From Apostichopus japonicus (Eukaryota > Echinodermata > Holothuroidea > Aspidochirotida > Stichopodidae), in assembly GCF_037975245.1 (NCBI RefSeq), contig NC_092579.1, positions 1,789,001-1,853,000 of the forward strand: a stretch of 64,000 bases of DNA, in the 5' to 3' direction. Made by a program: the position numbers and the translations under genes. Within the stretch, counting starts at the first letter, position 1; each line of letters begins with the position of its first letter. Below the pieces are notes generated by a model, which saw nothing but the letters and a program-made list of their open reading frames with translations, had not been told where the DNA came from and ran no database searches. This document shows, in pieces, positions 1-12,054 of this stretch.

Positions 1-274
1 AATCCTCTGTATCTTTTACAGGGATAAACAGCTTACAGCCCATTACCAAATGAGACTTTGGATTAAACAATGGCTGTTTATCTCCAGGCATAATCTTATC
101 AAATTAACTGAGCTATACAGTAGATCAAGATTCAAATCAGCCCTTAGGCTTGATTTCTGTTTGATTAATTTGCATCAATAAATACAAATGTAAACATAAG
201 AAAGAATTGAATGTGTAAGGTCATATACGTGAGGTCATGGAACATTATTACATTATAAAAATTAATTGTGATAT

Positions 275-489
275 AGAATGTGCAAAAGTAAGTTGGCCTC
301 ACATTTTGATCCTCTAGAGCAGGATCTTCTTCAGAGGCTGAATGACAAGTTACAGTCATTTTCTTTTACAATATTTGTCCCTTCTGTTAAGTTAGTACTG
401 TAACTTATCATTCAGCCTCTGAAGAAGATCCTGCTAGGATCAAAATGTCAGGATTGAAACGTCAGGCCCTCTTACTTTTACACATTCTC
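275..489. repeat. Inverted repeat with hammerhead-like motif in both arms
   Basis: The arm at 275-355, read on the minus strand, matches 397-489 on the plus strand. Both carry GCCT-CTGAAGA, a GATCC...GGATC hairpin and AGGC. On the plus copy GCCT (415-418) and AGGC (464-467) can pair around the core, and GAAACGTC is at 456-463. This resembles a type I hammerhead ribozyme (CUGANGA, stem II, GAAA, stem III, NUH) with one extra A after CTGAAGA. The minus copy has AAAATGTG in place of GAAACGTC and looks dead. A third copy lies near 13.8 kb. Such motifs are known in Penelope-like elements and retrozymes; assignment to either is inference. Confidence 0.55.
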
Positions 490-1515
490 TTACAAAGGCT
501 CTCTAGTGGATAAGCAGTTTGCTAACAGGTTTGTTTTATTTTGTGGTATAGACAATTTTAAGTTTATGCCTATATCAAAACAGTATACTTTAAATAGCTA
601 CACAGCTGCTGATGCAGTAAATAGATTCATTGATCTAGTGCAGTATCTCTGATGTCTCCATAAGATGATGTTTGATGAAAAGATTTACAGAAGCGTCTAG
701 CAGGACTAGATTCTCCTTGTTCAGATACCGACTAACTAAAAAGTCCTGACTCATTTGATTCCAGGACAAATCAATACCTCAAAGGTACAGTGTTTACTGT
801 TTACTGTATGCAGTATACCTTGTGGAATTTCTATGATAGGGAGTTCATTTAATTAAGTCTTGAATATCAAGAAGACAGATTTCCAGCACTTAAAATCAAA
901 GAATTTTAGCAATTACTAGTTGGTACTGGATGTATGTACAATGCAAATTTTCACGTTACAGTATATATAATTGACTTGTTTATGCTGTACTCGTTCTCAT
1001 GCCTTTAGGAAACTTGAATTTAAAATCACCCGGGTCTTGCTATGCTTGGTCATATAGTGTCTTTCAACGCTGACCTACATGAAGTGTGTACTGTATACGC
1101 TTGTGTTCTCTTATTTCTCTTAATATTAAAGTTTAGTGGGTTACTTCATTCAGTGGATGTAATTGTGACTGTGTCTGTTAAATTTAAGTGTGGAGAACAG
1201 TTTATGTCTTGTCAGTGTAGTGCTAAGTACAGAGGTGGCACTGCTGTGTTAATTAGTAAAATTTTCCACTTTGCAAAATGTGACAATTATGTACAGTACA
1301 TCATCACTGCGATAAACAGCCATTCGATTTGCAAACTAAAAAAGCTGTTAAGAAGGGCAAAGCCACAATTATCAAACTGGGTAAAGAGAAAACCAGGTGT
1401 GGTTTTAATTTATAAACAGACATCTAGGTTATTGTACACATGTATGCAATAATACAATAGAATGCTTGGTAAATAATTGTTGTATATCACCAGGATCTTA
1501 AGTAAATAATAACTG

Positions 1516-1568
1516 GCCGTACGTACGTACTGTACGTACTTACCTACCTACGTAATTACGTACGTAGG
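1516..1568. repeat. ACGT/GTAC-rich palindromic simple repeat
   Basis: A run built of overlapping TACG, GTAC and CTAC units, largely self-complementary and able to form hairpins. It contains one TACTGTA heptamer. No function is evident. Confidence 0.6.
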
Positions 1569-3949
1569 CCCTCTGCAGTATGTACACTGCAAACAGGACT
1601 TGACGTGGTGTCTACACAACTGGTACTGTTTGCATTTTGCTTGGTGACCTCAATTTGTAGTTTGATCATCTTGATGAGTCTCTAGTGGCAGATATGTGGC
1701 ATTTGGAAGCAGCAGTCTATGGACAGTGGATATCCCCATCCCCTTAGAGAAATGTCCTACCTTTCAATGGTGCTTAGTTTGCAAAGTGGTGTTGTTTGTA
1801 TTTTGCAACTTTTGAAGCAACTTTTGGTCAAGCGTTCCCCTCATTTTTCCCCACAAATTTTTCTGAAGTCTTTGGCGATCCCTTGAAATAATACAGATCG
1901 CTTGTGATCAAATTGACATCTAGGGAAACACAATTGGATTGGATCTTTTGCAGAGATGAAGGTACCCTAAAGATGTGGGTCAGATTACACAGATCAACTG
2001 GAAATACATTCATAAATTTTTTAATTAATTTAGTACTGTAAGTGGAAAAATTGGTGGCACGTACTGCATAAAAGCTGACCTTTAATATGTGTATCTGAGC
2101 ATTAATTGGATGATGGAGAAATCTAAAGTATTACGCAGTGCTGCTATTAGGTTGATCACCAGTACGTACAGATCTGTTAGAAAAGTCATCTTCCTCAGTA
2201 TCTGGTTGAGGCATTGTAGGAAACACAGGTTGCTGGGTAACAAAGAGCTAACGATTAGAATAATTACAAAGCTGCCAGTGAGAGTACAATAGATCCAGTA
2301 ATGAGCATTGCCGCCTTATTTCTTTGTTCAGAGGGATTGCCATTTAGATGGCTCCATCAATTAATGGGTATATCCCAGTTTCTGACCACTTTGATTTCTC
2401 ACGTACTAATTGATGTGCAGGTATAAACCCTAAAAAATTAATTTCAAGTGAGCTGGTTTTGGACACAACCATTACAAAAATGTTGTTAATTATCTAAAAA
2501 CTGTTAGGGAGTGGAGAGTGTAGTCATACAGGGATTCTGTAAGGACACTCCTCATGGTTATTGAGTGAAGCACGTCTGTAGTACTCCTTAAGTGTCCTGC
2601 AGTACTTACTGTATGCTTTGGTGTGTACAATAGTGGCTCATTTAAATCTCTTCATTAGAATGCTGCATTTCACTTACAATTACATTGTCCTCACTGCTTG
2701 CCATAAATTGACCAATGCTTCTCAAAAGAAAAACACAACTGTGCATGCATTGCATGGGATAAAACGTTGTCAGTGACAGTGACCATAATCATACTGTATA
2801 TTTACTGCTATATAATGAAAAGAATAAATATGTGTTCAAATTTTAAGACAAATTCCCACAATTATTGTCGCAGGTGTCAGGTTTACAGCACTACTATCTG
2901 TACAGTACAGTAGTTTAGTGTGTTTAGTGTTTACCATAAACTTCTATTAGTCGTTCAATTTGTTGTTGGTCCTGCATCATGTGACCTGTCACACTGTACT
3001 GTACATTTACGTTGCTCTGTAGAGTATGTGACTGTTGTGACATGTCTTCCCCCTTCAAAGAACTGTTTTGCTATTGATAGTGCTGATGCTGTGAATGGCA
3101 CAGTCCCTTCTCTCTTTCTAATATTGACTTACAGGAGGAGTACAGTAGATGAAGTTCTGTTTCTTGAAATCCCATCAGTTAACCATCGCTAAGCTACTGT
3201 ATAATTATGTTTTACTTTCGGATTAGCAACATGGACTTTTGCATTCATTTTTGCAGTGATCCAGTATTTCTCAAATGAGCATCTGTGGAAATGGGAATAG
3301 TTGTTTAATATGTACAGTATCTCATTCAGCACATCAACAAGCAGCAAGGCAATGTTTGTAACTTAGACATAAATTCAGATATGAGTAATTCAATAACATG
3401 GTGGGGGGGGGAAGGGGTGGGGATATTATAATTTCAATATTATATCCACAGGAAGCTTTCTTGAATTCTTCAGCAATCAGTACATGTAAACGTTTGCAGG
3501 CTTTACTGTAGACACAAGCATAGAGTTAAATTTAATATATTGTACTACTGTATGATAGGCCTACATGCAAACTTAGTACAATACATATGGACTTTGTACA
3601 GTTCAGTAGACCTACCATTGAAACCATTGTTCCAATATCCACATAATACAAATATACTATGTTTGCAACAATTTGTATAAATAAACAATTAATAAGCTGA
3701 ATGATGGATGGATATCTTCATTTATTGATTCCAATGATGGATATAATCAGTTAATTGTTTAAGTTAGGTAAAATTAATATCATGGTTATAGCTTGGTTTG
3801 TTTACTCAGCCCTTTGAAAAGTTCAACATCGTTTGTCTTTTGTTCCCCCACATCACATGACTACTGTAATTGTTGCTTGTTTGGTTGTGAATTCATGAGA
3901 ATGTCAGGGCTGTATTCCATGGTAGCAGTGTGTAGCATTTAAGATTATC

Positions 3950-4110
3950 GGAAAAATGAGAGGGAAATGGGGGAAGGGTGGGATGAGGAAGGGGTGTGAG
4001 AAAGGGTAGGGGAGTGGATGGGGAATTTGATGGCAATGGCATGTATTACTGAAAGTGAAAGGGAAAGGGGGGAGAAAAAGGAGAAGGGGGAAAGGAAGGG
4101 GTGGTGAAGC
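3950..4110 (+). repeat. Purine-rich (GA/GGGGA) tract
   Basis: The plus strand is strongly biased to purines, with many G runs of three to five bases, in two blocks near 3950-4025 and 4055-4110. It lies about 1 kb upstream of the SLC25A10 start codon. Such tracts can adopt triplex or quadruplex structures. A promoter role is only possible, not shown. Confidence 0.5.
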
Positions 4111-4289
4111 AGGAAGCCAGGATTTCGGGGTTGGTGTAGTGGGAAGAAATATTTCGGTAGCTCATTGGCTGCAACAAAGATGTAACCATTTCAATAAACA
4201 ATGTAAATGAATAATATTTTTTAATGAATTTATGTTCCATGTTTTTGACGTGTCACAATGTGTAGCAATGAAGATCTTTTATGTTAGTT

Positions 4290-4640
4290 TTTAAAAAGTT
4301 AGATCTTAAAAAGTTAACTTTCTGTTGCTTGCAAGTGACGTTTTGTTCGTGTCGCTACAAAATGCAGACAGTAATGAAACGTGCTACCTTGTTATCTTTA
4401 GCTGGACCTGAGATGTCCATCGCTGTATCGTTTGTACAGTGTGCTGTGGGAATTGACCGCTGCTGTATGTATGGACTGTACACTAGTGTCTAATTACCGA
4501 TGGTAGCAAGCTGTGTGTGTATTTTCTGGGATCTATGGTGGTGTTTAACACTTCTGTTACACCTCATTCGAAACTAGGTCAAATTACCGGCATTAGACGT
4601 TTCTTTTAGCGCGAGTCTGCACACCCTTTCAGTACCATAA
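4290..4640 (+). repeat. Left copy of an inverted repeat flanking SLC25A10
   Basis: This segment reappears, reverse-complemented and diverged (roughly 80-85% by eye), at about 11190-11515 in the last SLC25A10 intron. Shared landmarks, in order, are GTTAACTTTC, GCTTGCAA, TGTCGCTACAAAATGCAGACAG, GACCTGAGATGTCCA, TGTACACTAGTGTCTAATTACCGA, CACTTCTGTTACACCTCATTC and TTACCGGCAT. No clear terminal inverted repeat or target duplication is visible. Being about 400 bp upstream of the coding start, it may overlap the promoter or a 5' untranslated exon. Confidence 0.75.
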
Positions 4641-5012
4641 TAGTATAATGTGCAATCAACCTTCTGTAGTCAGAACTCTACATATGGTTTCGCTGGTTGA
4701 ACTATAGTCGCTGGTTCAGTATATGATTTAATCATTTCTATAGACATGTAAGGTAACCATAAAACATGGTTTATAATTTAACTCTAGAGCTGCTCTGTAG
4801 TAGCAAGGTCATGTACACACAAGAATAGTGCAGGTTACAATTCACAATACAACATTGCATACTGTACATTAGGAGTTTCGCCTGTACAGTAGGAATAAAT
4901 CTAGTCGGAATAAATGCTGGTTGAATGAACCTGTAACGAAAAACATGTATATACTGTACATACTGTATGTTTATCCTTCATCTTCTGATTTAACTTTCAA
5001 CAGGATATCGCT

Positions 5013-8000
5013 ATGGCAGTGGAGGAGAGGCGAATAGCCAGATGGTATTTCGGAGGACTCGCTTCTGCGGGTGCGGTTTTCTTTACTCATCCGCTGGATT
5101 TAGTCAAGGTTTGTTGGTATTAAATGTTTCTTCCAGTCAGGACTCTAAACCTGGTTTTACTTGTAATATTTAACATCGCTATCAAACTTGATGTCCAGGG
5201 ATATAGATAGGATTGGATATGGGTTGTAGATTGTTTAAGAACCACTGTATTCTTTTGATATCCTTTGGTGAGTTAATTGAAACCGTTATCCCTTTTCAAA
5301 ATACACATTTTAAACCCTTTTTATTTGGGGGGGGGGCGAGGATTTAAAACTCATGAAGAAATAAACATTTCATTGTTTTAAATAGTGACATAAAGTGAGG
5401 GGAAGAGTCCTGAACTGAAACAAAGTGAAAAAAAAATTGATGAAAATACGAGACATGAGCATAGCTTGTGATGATCCTCAATAATGTGTTTTGTATTGCT
5501 GTTTATAATTTATTGTTGTAATTATTGCATATGTATTACTGTACTGTATTGTATATGTATTGATATTGTATGTATTGATATGTATTACTGGTGTTATGTA
5601 TTGCTGTTTATAATGATGTGATTCTGGTCTTCCTCCTTTGAAACTAGGTGCACTTACAAACACAGCAGAAGGTAGAGATGGGTGCCTTCTCCATGGGTGT
5701 GAAGGTTGTTCGAAATGAGGGTGCCTTGGGTCTCTATAATGGGCTGAGTGCGTCAGTTCTGAGACAGGTGAGACTCATGAAACTATTGTTACAGTATTTG
5801 GGATGGGGAGGTGCGGAGGTTGGGGTAGGGGGGAGAGGAGCGACTATGAGAAAGCTGATACTTTTTATTCATGATGACAGGATTTGTATTTAAGTTTCCT
5901 CATGAATAAAAATATTCCATATTCCATGCTTTAATATGCTGAGGTATTCAAGTCACTGTTAGTGCCTATGGTTAAGGACGATCATCTTTATTTGTTGGTG
6001 CTTTTCAGAGGTTGTAGTGTGATGGAGAATGACGTACCAGCTTCCTCTCCACCCATCAAGTAAATCAACAGGGATGCGAAACAGAAGTATTTAATTGTCT
6101 CCATTGCCTGCAGTCTCCTCTCTCACTTAAAGTGATGATCTGAGGTAGATGCAGGACTGAAAAAATGAGTGTATCTTTTAACACTGAATGTAAAATCATT
6201 GTTGATGGTGGTCATGCATTGTAAGGCTGATTCTTGAAATCCTTTGTTTACTGAATGCCATTATTTTCTTTGTTTCAGCTGACCTACTCCTTGACCAGAT
6301 TTGCCATTTATGACTCCTTAAAAAATAGAATATCAGAAGGAAATAATGATAAACCACTTCCATTTTACCAAAAAACTATGCTGGCAATGTTTGCTGGTAA
6401 GTACAGTCTTTGTACCATGTGTGTAAACCCCCCCCATCCCCCATCCTCACCCTATCCCCCATCTGGGTAGTATGGGACTAAAGCCTCATGGATCAGTCAC
6501 CTGTTTATCATGGTATTTGTTTTATTTGCTCAGATATAAGGTTAAGACATTTTGCTAGGAAATCAACGGGTTCTGTAAGGATCAAACCTTCAGACCCTCT
6601 AAGATTTGAACAAATAAATAGATGGTTACTGACACTGTGCTTGATGATAGAAAGAGAGATATAAAGTCAAGAAAATCCTTCTTCAAGAACAAGAAACAGA
6701 TCAGCAAATTATTTGTAAACAATGCAATGTGTAAAAAGCGTTTTGAATATATAGGTCTACCTGGGAATGTCTTACTAGGACCTGTTAAAGTAATATGACA
6801 CTTGGCTGTTAGTCTGTTACTCGTGTTTAATGTATAATTGGTCACATCAGAATGCTAAGTTTCTCTTGAAATCCCTTCCCCGCAATGTTCTGGGTTGTAA
6901 CGATTGAAACTGGGATGTGATCTCTGGTGACATAGTATGAAAGTAACTGTTACATCTGACTGGTGCTCCTAGCAAAAAATGACTATATAGGAATGGCCAC
7001 CAACTAAGGGCATGACAGCTCAGTTGGTAGAGTGCTGGGCATTATCATAATAATTTCTTGCACTTTCTTCTGTTATAATTGGTCATGTCAGGTATCCAAT
7101 GTTTTATAAAATCTTTCATATTTATCCTGTCCCAGGTGCTATTGGTGGATTTGTCGGCACTCCTGCCGATCTTGTAAACGTTAGGATGCAGAATGACATC
7201 AAAATATCCGTGGACCAAAGAAGAAAGTGAGTTCTTGGGCTGATTGTAAATGTTTTTCTAAAATAATCACAGTTAATGCTGAATGCAGTTAGTTTGAAGC
7301 AAAATAGAGGGATACCATTCATTGATTGAAAGAATCACATTTGGAGTTGTAATATTGAAGACATAATTACAACTTCTGTACTCCAATGATGGAAAAGGTG
7401 TGCTATCACAGTAACTGTTTAGATTTTTATGAATAAATTGTGAAGAATTTGCAAGAATCAACATTTTCTTGAGTCTTGAGATACTGTTTTGGTCTGAAAG
7501 ACAGTTTATGATTGAATTTAATATGAATGTTAATTGTAGAAGTTAAGGAAATATATTTAAGAAAACTCTAAAAGGAACATTATGGTCCAACTTATAGCTT
7601 TTCTTGTGTGTCACTTGCAAACTTTACTCATAAGGAAGCAGCAGGGTAACTTTATCTATGGAGGTCAGAGTCAAGATGAAGTGATTTTGCGAACAAAAGC
7701 AGGTCTCCCATTAATAGATATGAAAAAAAATTAAAAATATGTATCTTAATTCGTTAATATTTTCTGTATTGTGTCTTTCTGTTTAAACTTGAACCATTTA
7801 AGTTTGTCAAATATGTTAGTTATAAATGATATCTTGGTCTCCACTTTTCTTTTTTTTTGCATGACGTGTGCCTAATAATCAACTTTCAATCTTTCTTCTT
7901 TTACTGCAGTTATAAACATGGCCTTGATGGGCTTTACAGGGTCTATAAAGATGGTTAGTGACAGCTTGTTTGAAAGTAATATTGGTTTTATCATCAAAAA

Positions 8001-11000
8001 TGGGAAGCTTTCTGCCACCCATCATTCTTTCACATGTATGGCATCTATTTTATTTCATTTTATGAATGGTTTTCTGTTACTTTTCTGGAAGGACCTATCT
8101 GTATTGTATATTCTGTAACAGTTAAGCACTATCCCCTCATTATTACCCCCCCCACCAGCCCCACCCAGACCATGGGTAGCTTCTCTTCATCCCTCACCCT
8201 TCCTGATGTACCAATCTGTTATGTACCAGACACACTTGTCTTGACTGATTTCCATGTCAGTATTCTACCAATAGCTGTTACCTACAGTGCAGTGTTATAC
8301 AGCCCTATGCTGTATATTAATGTATTGTAATGTTAATTTACCATTACCAGCAAGTTAAACAGCTGAGTGATCCTTAGTATCAATAGTACCCTGCTTAAAT
8401 ACTGCTGAGTGTGTGTTTCCGTTTGACTGTCTAAGAGAGGGTCTGTACCACAATATTGTAGTTTAGTAGCAGCAGTTCCTTGCATGAATATTATGCTGTT
8501 TGACTAGAATTCATGCAGAGCCTCTATTGCAAAGGTGTAACTTTTGATGGTTCATTTTCTGGAGAGTAGCTTATTTTACCAACTAGGATGGAAGATATAC
8601 TCTAAACATAATTTTATACCAAATAATGCACTTAGTCATAGACTAGAGTGAATATATTTTCATAGCCCTAGTTAGATGGGCAGCAAGGTATTGGAATGCA
8701 GAAGGCTGTTTGACAGCATCTCGTTGAAATGCTGTGAACCAGCTACAGCGACTACTGTATTACGCATTCGAGAAGAGGTACTCAAAGATGTATCTAGCCT
8801 AGCCTACTGCATGTCAGAACGGGGACTTAAGATGTACCCAGCCTAGCCTCAACTCATTTGCTTAAGAAATGGGACCAAAATTTTTTGTGTAATAAAAATC
8901 CAGTATTAATAGCTATTGCATGCTTTATGGACAAGACGGAAAACATGTTTGTACAGAATATGATTATAAAATGGACCCCCTCCCCCTACATTTAGAAATT
9001 GTCTTAAATTGTCTGACCTGGTTTGATGATGGATGCATAATCAAACTTACAATTTGTTTTGTTTAAGAGGTAGTTTTTAATCATTCCATTTCTCTCTTTC
9101 CGGCAGAGGGTGTCAGGAGGATGTGGTCAGGGTCTTCCATGGCTGTAGCGAGGGCCATCTTTATGACGTTCGGTCAAGTGGCTCTGTACGATCAGTACAA
9201 ACAAATGCTGATACAGTCAGGATACTTTCATGATACAATCAGTACTCACTTCACCGCCAGTTTCCTTGCTGTGAGTCATTCTCTACAAAGTCTTTATAGA
9301 TCTCATTCATCAGCCTTGTCTCTTTTGACAAACAGGATGGAATCTTGAAAGGGTATCTATTAAAATATCAGATGGAATTATGAGATGTTTTGGTCATTGG
9401 AAACAGAAACCAGACACTACCCTGTCCCACCCCCACCTTCCTTCTTTGATATAAAGAAATCTTTCACCAAACTGGCCTTAAGAGTGCGAGCTATGTTTGT
9501 GCATATCTCTGGTAGCTGAAGGATAAAATAATATAATGAAATTAGCTGATTTGTTTGGGAAATAGAAAAAAGAAATAGTTTAAACTGTGTTGCAGTTCTC
9601 TCCATGTTTTGCCAGTTTAACCCTATCGTCTCTTTTACTACTTTATTCTACTTTGTCCCTTTCAGTTACCTTCTCTTGTATTGTTCCTACTGTCAACTCA
9701 GACTCTCTTATTTGTCCATCTATTCCTTGGATCCTTACATCTGTTGCTAGTCCCTGTCCATTCCCTTATGCCATTTCATACACTTTACCTCTAATAGCTG
9801 CGCTGTCCATCATGTTAGTTTGTTCGATTGTCTGTTCATTCATACTTAGTAAAGATTTCTAAATCCTATTGTTCCATTCATGTCAGCTGACCGTGGTTAA
9901 TCCTGTGAGTAACGCACGGTAAAATTACGGGGCATCACTTTAATAAATCTTTGGTTATATGTAACCAAAAATGTTTTGTTTTATGATTTTTCCCCCACAC
10001 AAATGGTAGTGTATGAATGAACGGGGTTAATCAACGGTCTAGCGTGCGTTACTCACATGATTAATGCACTCCGGGTGTTAATGCTATCGCCGGATGCACT
10101 CGGGCTCCGCCCTCGTGCATCGCTTGCATTATCCCCTGATCGTGCATTAATCCTGTGAGTAACGCACGCTAGACCGTTGATTAACCCCTTATTCATCTGT
10201 TTGCTTATCTGTCTTTACTTGTAATGGTCACTGTATAGTTTCAACAGGATGCCATTGCATCCAGTCACTTATATAACTACTTCGTGTGTCTTAAAACTGA
10301 TTCCTGTCAACAGGATGCCAGTGCACTCAGCCCCATATATAAATATTGCTTGTGTCTTTAGACTTGATTCCTGTTCAACAGGATGCCATTGCATCCAGTC
10401 CCATATAAAACTATTGCTTGTGTATTTAGAACTGATTCCTGTTCAACAGGATGCCATTGCATCCAGTCACGTATATAACTACTTCTTGTGTCTTAAAACT
10501 GATTCCTGTCAACAGGATGCCAGTGCACTCAGCCCCATATATAAATATTGCTTGTGTCTTTAGACTTGATTCCTGTTCAACAGGATGCCATTGCATCCAG
10601 TCCCATATAAAACTATTGCTTGTGTATTTAGAACTGATTCCTGTTCAACAGGATGCCATTGCATTTAGTCCCATATATAACTACTTCTTGTGTCTTAAAA
10701 CTGATTCCTGTCAACAGGATGCCAGTGCATTCAGCCCCATATATAAATATTGCTTGTGTCTTAAAACTGATTCCTGTTCAACAGGATGCCATTGCATCCA
10801 GTCCCATATATAACTATTGCTTGTGTATTTAGAACTGATTCCTGTTCTACAGGATGCCATTGCATTCAGTCCCATATATGACCATTACTTGTGTATTTAG
10901 AACTGACTTTTGTTGTTGTTGTTACTTGTTTTCAGGCTGTTTGTGCCACAGGTATGACCCAACCTCTAGATGTGATGAAGACGAGACTAATGAATGCTCC

Positions 11001-11880
11001 TCCGGGACAATTCAAGGTAAAGAAACAAAGAAAAACATAATGGTTACCGAGGGAACAACATGAAACATTGCCGCTGGGTTAAAATATATAACTGTCCCTA
11101 GATGAATTTACTTTCATGTGATAAGAGCGGAACATGCTCGTAGCACCCATCAATTGTTTCAAATGGTTGTTCAAGAAAATAACATTTGAAGTCGACAAGT
11201 TTCGATTAAAGGGTGTGAAGACTCGCGCACAAAGAAACGTCTCATGCCGGTAATCTGACCTAGCTTGGAATGAGGTGTAACAGAAGTGTTAGATTCCAGA
11301 AAATACTCACACAGCTTGCTACCGTCGGTAATTAGACACTAGTGTACAGTCAATACATTCAGCTACGGTCAATACCCACAACACAGTGTACATAGCAGTG
11401 CTGGACATCTCAGGTCTAGATAAAAGATAACAAGGTATCAGGTTTCATTACTGTCTGCATTTTGTAGCGACAAGAAGAAACGTCATTTGCAAGCAACGGA
11501 AAGTTAACTTTTTCAGAGCGTGGCACGCGGTTTGGGGCGAGTCTTCAATGCCTTTAAGAAGTCAACTGGAGGCAAATATCTTGGATGCAGTAGTAGAATC
11601 ATGCACGTTGATAATATCATATTTGTCACACAATGCCGAGTGTATTTCTATTTACTCCTCTGTAAACTGAGATATTGTCGGTGAGTTACCCCTTCTTCCT
11701 TTTATTTTACAGGGAATAGCTGACTGTGTGGTGTACACCGCTAAGTCAGGACCCATGGGCTTCTTCAAGGGGTTCTTCCCGGCCTTTGTACGTCTCGGAC
11801 CACATACCATTCTGCTTTTCATCTTCTTTGAACAACTCAGGAAAAACTTTGGCTACAAATCACAGGTTCAAAAGACGTAA
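5013..11880 (+). CDS. SLC25A10: Mitochondrial dicarboxylate carrier, complete, eight coding exons
   Basis: Exchanges malate, succinate and other dicarboxylates for phosphate or sulfur oxyanions across the inner mitochondrial membrane. Exons: 5013-5108, 5648-5767, 6279-6396, 7136-7226, 7910-7953, 9107-9270, 10936-11016, 11713-11880. All introns are GT-AG and all phases agree, giving 293 aa (human about 287). The N-terminus reads RWYFGGLASAGAVFFTHPLD, nearly as in vertebrates. Three SLC25 repeats carry the PX[D/E]XX[K/R]-type signatures PLDLVK (27-32), TPADLVNVR (120-128) and QPLDVMK (220-226). Other family hallmarks are NGLSASVLRQ, LTYSLTRFAIYD and LRKNFGYK near the C-terminus. The start is the only in-frame ATG that fits the family. 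An acceptor-like TTTCAACAG at 4995-5003 suggests an upstream untranslated exon. Introns carry a tRNA-like fragment, a foldback element and a satellite. No frameshift or stop is seen, so the gene looks functional. Confidence 0.97.
7011..7042 (+). repeat. tRNA 5'-half-like fragment in SLC25A10 intron 3
   Basis: The sequence GACAGCTCAGTTGGTAGAG resembles the D-arm and A box of a tRNA (TAGCTCAGTTGGTAGAG). It is followed by AT-rich DNA without an anticodon arm or a B box. It is probably the head of a truncated tRNA-derived SINE or a tRNA pseudogene, and no complete cloverleaf can be drawn. Confidence 0.5.
9893..10197. mobile_element. Foldback (MITE-like) element in SLC25A10 intron 6
   Basis: A segment of about 54 nt at 10016-10071, containing GGGGTTAATCAACGGTCTAG and CGTGCGTTACTCACA, is repeated in reverse complement at 10143-10196. 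The arms are separated by a ~70 nt GC-rich spacer. A third, partial copy of TTAATCCTGTGAGTAACGCACG lies at 9898-9923. The GC content contrasts with the AT-rich intron. No transposase is present, and target duplications are not clear. Confidence 0.7.
10242..10925 (+). repeat. 67-68 bp satellite with trimeric higher-order structure, ending at the exon 7 acceptor
   Basis: About ten head-to-tail units, each with CAACAGGATGCCA(T/G)TGCA and ending TGTGT(A/C)TTTAGAACTGATTCC. Three variants recur in order, so the first three units are repeated after 202 bp (10249 and 10451). The last unit runs into the exon 7 acceptor: its TGTATTTAGAACTGA is followed by a T-rich tract and TTTTCAG at 10935. Each internal unit carries an acceptor-like TTCAACAG. 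The open frames across it shift phase between repeats and are not coding. Confidence 0.9.
11190..11515 (-). repeat. Right copy of the inverted repeat flanking SLC25A10
   Basis: Reverse complement of the segment at 4290-4640, sharing its landmarks in reverse order. It sits in intron 7, 200 bp before exon 8. It has accumulated substitutions and small indels relative to the left copy. Together the pair brackets about 6.5 kb holding exons 1-7. Confidence 0.75.
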
Positions 11881-12054
11881 CTGGTGGAGTCCATTAGAAG
11901 TATCTTAAAGCATTTCGTCTCATTGATGTCTTTAAACCACCGATGATTAACTCCAGACAGTCGGAAGAGGCAGGTACGAGGAGGATGTGGATCATGTGCC
12001 AAAGGAGTATCAGGTATATGATAATGGAATGACAAGGTGTGTGCATTTACAAGA

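Larger units (their letters stand above)
1..4280. other. Intergenic DNA, no gene recognised
   Basis: No coding region with protein-like composition or family similarity is visible on either strand. The longest open frame, a 136-codon frame at 1042-1452, has no recognisable domain and contains the TACTGTA heptamer discussed in the findings, so I treat it as chance. The stretch holds an inverted repeat at its left end, a TACG/GTAC-rich patch near 1.5 kb, about 18 TACTGTA/TACAGTA heptamers and a purine-rich tract near 4 kb. It could include the 3' untranslated region of a gene lying to the left. Confidence 0.6.

Noticed and set aside
1042-1452. 136-codon open frame
   Set aside because: No family resemblance, atypical composition, and contains TACTGTA motifs that elsewhere look like insertions; treated as chance.
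7011-7042. Functional tRNA gene in SLC25A10 intron 3
   Set aside because: Only the D-arm/A-box half is present; no anticodon arm, T arm or B box.
10249-10813. Repetitive open frames encoding MPLHPVTYITT-like repeats
   Set aside because: They run through the intronic 67-bp satellite. The 202-bp super-repeat is not a multiple of three, so the same peptide appears in two frames; not a protein.
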